A DNA stretch of 64,000 bases, taken from the NCBI GenBank assembly GCA_023390115.1, contig JAEWDM010000022.1, forward strand, positions 434,001 to 498,000, written 5' to 3'. Below, in pieces: positions 62,601 through 64,000 of the stretch (positions within the stretch are counted from its first letter, which is position 1; each line of letters starts with the position of its first letter). The notes beneath the pieces were generated by a model that had not been told where the DNA came from, made no database searches, and was given only the letters and a program-made list of their open reading frames with translations. Made by a program: the position numbers and the translations under genes. Origin of the DNA: Bacillota bacterium (GTDB lineage: Bacteria > Bacillota > Clostridia > Acetivibrionales > DSM-27016).

Positions 62601-63960
62601 GTGTGCCGGACCGGTAATCAATCGCCAAACCTTTCGGAGTGGACTCTAAATGCCACTGTTCTCCGTTATCCAAACTACGGGAACTGGTATAGTGATCGTA
62701 TTCCTTTCTGATGAAAGCAACACGGTCTTTTTTAGCAGGCATGGAGCGCATAGCGTGATATATCCGCTGTCTGCCGCCCTGTGTGCCGCTGCCGTGCTGA
62801 AGGTATTCGTCAATAATCCGCTGTCTGTCCTGTTCGGATACATCGGAGGGAACAGCAGTTTCTTCCGGCTCCGGTTCGTCCCTATCGGATACGCCCTGCA
62901 TCTCGTCCATTTCATCGGGTATGGAGAAATCGTCAATCATGCTATCGGCGGAACTGTACGGATAGGCGCCCATCAGAATCAGGTGGTCTATGCGGTCTGT
63001 AAGTGACCCATAGCTGGCAAAAAACTGCTGTCCCTCTGTTTCAAAGGTTAAACCCTCGCTGTCGGCAAAGATATGAAGATAATCACCGGTTTTTGTGACA
63101 TATTCCGTATCCAGCTTACCGTAAAAGGCTTTCAGGATTTTTGCTTTCGTGGTCTGCTTATGACCGCCCTCAAAGAATTTATAGAGTTCCGATACCCACT
63201 CCCGTGTATCGGGGGTAATATCGTCGGCGCACAGCACCACATCAATGAGGTCGGAGATTTCGTCCTCGTCGAGCGTTGATGCAGAGGAAGTGGTTTGAAT
63301 ATCCGTGGGCTGCACGTTTAGATCAGGCACCGGCGTAATGGGCGTATCTACGCTGGCAGCTTTCTGCTCAACCCCTGCCATTTGTTTTTCGTAGCGTTCA
63401 ATGTCCTGCGCTGTCAGCCAATTCGGTTTTTCAGGTACGGCATTGTAAAGCTCCCACATCTTGGCGATTTGGTTTTTTATGTTTCCCGCCCATAAATGCT
63501 TTTCATGTCCTTGCCCTGCGCCTAAGAAATATTCACAATCAGATTGCAGGCGGCTCAATAGCTGATACGAAAAAGATGTGTCTTGTTCCGTTGGCTCTGC
63601 CGCTTTTTCCTTCTCAAGGGAAATTTCCTGTACTGTTTTGGGTGGAACAACAAAAAAGCCGCCCACAGACGGCTGTTTACCATCTGTGGGCGGCTCTGTG
63701 GTTTGTGTTATCGGGGCTTCTGTATCAGTTCGCTGATTACGATTTCCTCCGCTGTCAAGGTTATCATGCTCATGTGACCGGCTCTCTCCAGCGTATCCTC
63801 GGTGTCCGGCATCGGCTGGGCGGTGAGAAGCTCCTGTATCAGCCGTTCTTTGCGGCTCTCGGCTTCCTCGTCCACTTTCAAAATCATCTCGTTGATTTTG
63901 CCCTGTGCCACCAGCTCGGACAGGCGGTGCGGGTGGTTCTCCAGCATGTAGTTCTTCCAC
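56638..63960 (-). CDS. Giant ICE methylase/SNF2-type helicase
   Basis: Up to 2440 residues. Recognisable parts: an N-terminal ICE domain (SDCEYFLGAGQGHEKHLWAG, about 150-190), an adenine-N6 methylase (motif I LDPALGTGNFF near 783; motif IV reads GNVPF near 847), a SNF2-type helicase (Walker A HEVGAGKTYAA near 1490, DEAH near 1655, TGTPISN near 1705, QRNGRILRQGN near 1985), coiled-coil helices and a C-terminal ICE domain. Such proteins, found in nearly all Tn1549-like elements, are thought to protect or process transferred DNA. The start is uncertain: the first 85 codons overlap a TnpV-like frame and cross a terminator-like hairpin; both frames stay open to the window edge. Confidence 0.88.
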   Translation of the reverse strand: MEELHAGEPPAPPVRAGGTGQNQRDDFESGRGSREPQRTADTGASHRPADAGHRGYAGESRSHEHDNLDSGGNRNQRTDTEAPITQTTEPPTDGKQPSVGGFFVVPPKTVQEISLEKEKAAEPTEQDTSFSYQLLSRLQSDCEYFLGAGQGHEKHLWAGNIKNQIAKMWELYNAVPEKPNWLTAQDIERYEKQMAGVEQKAASVDTPITPVPDLNVQPTDIQTTSSASTLDEDEISDLIDVVLCADDITPDTREWVSELYKFFEGGHKQTTKAKILKAFYGKLDTEYVTKTGDYLHIFADSEGLTFETEGQQFFASYGSLTDRIDHLILMGAYPYSSADSMIDDFSIPDEMDEMQGVSDRDEPEPEETAVPSDVSEQDRQRIIDEYLQHGSGTQGGRQRIYHAMRSMPAKKDRVAFIRKEYDHYTSSRSLDNGEQWHLESTPKGLAIDYRSGTLELHEALSWNQVESGISDLIQQDRYLTEEDKAEMEAEDRTAYVPAPAEPIQAIPDRQLTLFDMAPASQDSYEDSTDDNNDSVIDGNSEEAMPLPFMEGDRIYYHDRVFEIVKFLHDGRTVEIGEIAQLKNLNSLKITERVPLSEIADCKPLKDYYTQGEIASMVVEAVQSGDNSEETKAAIQAASLVNQSNDEYSHAIMDDFHTRAWGKGFNYHYSPDHHLYDGGPKTKCKNNIEAIRLLKELQVQGRIATAQEQITLARFVGWGGLANALTPEKSGWEKEYAEIRELLTDEEFQAAQKSTLTSYYTEQSVISHIYNGLERMGFQGGNILDPALGTGNFFSVLPDSMKSSKLYGCEIDPIPGHIAKHLYPEADIQVTGFEKTAFSDHFFDVMVGNVPFNAIKVDDSRYNKYNLPIHDYFIAKSLDKVRPGGMLALITSKFTMDKANSKMRKYIGGKAELIGAVRLPNNAFKQVAGTEATTDILFLKKREREIVPDEENSPWLSVEQNADGIPMNRYFIDHPEMVLGEMVFDESMYGNEKTTACHPIPGDDLNERLERAISYLDGEYTEATSEYEDEKEMLPESIPADPNVRNFSYGLMDGDLYYRENSRMYKQNITGRKAERIRGMLEITAAIRSLIDFQNSEYADLHELPTMEYEKQLQEHIAHLNHVYDAFVKKQGFLNSYANVMAFSRDANAPLLRSIESEKKGQKGAWEKTAIFYKATIKPKVMPKTVHSAEEALMVSLNVKGKVDLAYMSWLYQRPDHRKATPDEIIEELGEKIYQDPDDYTGNSHTGWKTADEYLSGYVRDKLTTAILKAEEEPERFNRNVEALKLVQPVPLTPQDISFTLGSTWIPPEIYQQFMYDTFQTAPGNQEGRFGIFLEFSRYSGAYHITSKSAERTSVTVNQSYGTDRMNAYDILETTLNLRPVEVKDPVEYIDPDTGEEKTRYVLNKKETILAREKQAEIKMAFEGWLFADPERGASLTKLYNDRFNNIRPREYNGDDLLLPDMAEDIKLRKHQRDVIAHGLYGDGNLLMAHEVGAGKTYAAIGLGYEMKRLGAIHKPLYAVPNHLVGEWATHYMKMYPNANILVAEKKDFEKKNRRRFVSRIATGEYDAVIMGHSSFELIGLSRERQLAAMEAEIEAITDAISEQKAKAGKDWTLKQMEIFKSNLQFRYDRLFKAEKKDNVVSFEELGVDALFVDEAHAYKNNFSYTKMRNVAGITGVSSQRAMDMHQKCQYINDLNDGKGVVYLTGTPISNTMAELYVLQKTLQPKALEERGLLMFDSWASTYGVIESSLEIKPEGSGYQMKNRFAKFHNLPELMNMFLMIADIKTADMLDLPTPKLKTGAVQVIKTEITPEQKRIVMELGERAEKIRNGEVDSSEDNFLKLTLEARLLSTDPRAIDPDLPDDPNTKLNVCARKTAEIYHETAEKRLAQLIFCDQGTPKGDGSFNFYEATKDALIAQGVKPEEIAFIHDARTDVQREQLFEKVRTGEIRILMGSTSKMGTGMNVQNKLIALHHLDVPWRPSDLIQRNGRILRQGNDNPEISIFNYITEQTFDAYLWQILEQKQRYISQIMTGRSTLRSCEDVDSTMLQYAEFKALAVSDPRIKEKMETDNEINRLMVLKSSWQSQRNSLQYDITKRYPSEITSTEKKIVKMTADLETYRQNKPAEFQMVIDGRTHDERTKAAEHFMVRARKLGRQTGDTLDMGSYAGFSVSLHRGMMSSVRIVLDGQRSYSTDMGESALGNITRIENLAEHIAGDLDVCQVELVDLHRQLEAAKLESQKPFHSEEKLAQLQRKKVELDLALEFKDSADEILEPDEDSTEALEDEPDGEENTTVRTQPPPARLALEQKLYQKLAVFASPILDGDAYYMKLKSDGFEDLVLEAIGGGEYNIAHYYTQNGDAMRDPEITFTIDKQNRSIHPTSFLQDDIGLFYETAQAKPSMVQDLKDFMSQWFTNIVGQGFEPEKVSVYASESEAEGENEFER
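63652..63694 (-). terminator. Intrinsic terminator inside the giant helicase frame
   Basis: GCCGCCCACAGA (63658-63669) pairs perfectly with TCTGTGGGCGGC (63683-63694) and TTTTTTG follows on the minus strand, 14 bases after the TnpV-like stop. Textbook form. It argues that the TnpV-like frame is a real gene and that the helicase starts later or is transcribed through it. Confidence 0.8.
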
Positions 63961-64000
63961 AGGCTCCCGAATCTGCCCACCGGTGTCCGGTCGGTTTCCT
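63708..64000 (-). CDS. tnpV: TnpV-like ICE protein, 5' end outside the window
   Basis: About 97 residues are visible, ending LTAEEIVISELIQKPR. The pattern GRFGSLWKNYMLENHPHRLS, then ELVAQGKINEMILKVDEEAE matches TnpV-type proteins of Tn1549/Tn4451-like elements, which are typically about 110-130 residues long. The frame stays open to base 64000, so the start lies outside. TnpV is probably a DNA-associated accessory protein of unknown role. It overlaps the first codons of the giant helicase frame. Confidence 0.62.
   Translation of the reverse strand, partial: ETDRTPVGRFGSLWKNYMLENHPHRLSELVAQGKINEMILKVDEEAESRKERLIQELLTAQPMPDTEDTLERAGHMSMITLTAEEIVISELIQKPR

Noticed and set aside
1..64000. CRISPR arrays, tRNA, rRNA, insertion sequences and classical resistance genes
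   Set aside because: Looked for repeated spacer patterns, tRNA-like cloverleafs, transposase frames and known resistance proteins; none was seen.

Overview
The window is the interior of a large integrative and conjugative element (ICE) of the Tn1549/CTn type from a low-to-mid-GC Firmicute, most likely a gut Clostridia (Lachnospiraceae or Oscillospiraceae). The basis is Firmicutes ribosome binding sites, a large serine recombinase, ICE-specific small families (DUF6870, DUF6133, DUF4320, PrgI, SpoVG-like, TnpV-like, DUF4314/DUF3846) and a giant methylase/SNF2 helicase. Nearly everything reads on the minus strand, so the element runs from right to left. No rRNA, tRNA, CRISPR or classical antibiotic-resistance gene was seen.

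Layout by increasing coordinate. 1-4.8 kb, recombination and control end: serine recombinase (runs off the left edge), DUF6870, DinG-like helicase, sigma-70-like factor, preceded by a cyclic-di-GMP-I riboswitch. 4.9-11.9 kb, AT-rich accessory module: an ABC exporter (ATPase plus three membrane proteins), lipoprotein and secreted DUF2712-like protein, divergent from a BlaI-type repressor, an M56 (BlaR1-like) metallopeptidase and a small secreted protein. Both divergent promoters carry the same dyad in their -35/-10 spacer. 12.2-19.8 kb: HTH protein, TadZ-like ATPase, C39-type peptidase, AbrB/XRE divergent switch, VirB4 ATPase, a PAPS-reductase-like protein and a second VirB4-like domain protein. 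19.8-30.5 kb: an almost complete Tad-like pilus/secretion system (TadE-like pseudopilins, TadC, TadB, TadA/CpaF, TadZ, CpaB, A24 prepilin peptidase) with two secreted or membrane-anchored proteins. 30.5-36.3 kb: MT-A70 and C5 DNA methyltransferases, PrgI, an inserted XRE-membrane regulator, TrbL/VirB6, SpoVG, DUF6133 and a VirB2/TrbC-like pilin. 36.3-47.9 kb: VirD4 coupling protein, small ICE proteins, XRE regulator, relaxase, MobC-like protein, a hairpin-rich candidate oriT, and a HipA-like kinase. 48-64 kb: Toprim/DUF3991 primase-like protein with an adjacent decayed copy of its 3' end, DUF4314/DUF3846 protein, a 1353-residue repeat-built surface protein, ICE proteins, the ~2400-residue methylase/helicase, and a TnpV-like protein running off the right edge.

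How it fits together (inference): the relaxase and MobC-like protein nick oriT, VirD4 couples the DNA to a VirB4/PrgI/TrbL/VirB2-type channel, and the Tad-like pilus, giant surface protein and secreted proteins probably serve mating-pair contact. The methyltransferases and methylase/helicase protect or process incoming DNA. Control appears layered: c-di-GMP riboswitch, sigma factor, AbrB/XRE palindromic switch, a second XRE, and BlaI/M56 for the exporter module. Several intrinsic terminators lie inside the long minus-strand operon and probably set gene dosage. Many genes use TTG starts behind strong Shine-Dalgarno sequences; I moved starts accordingly where the sequence supported it.
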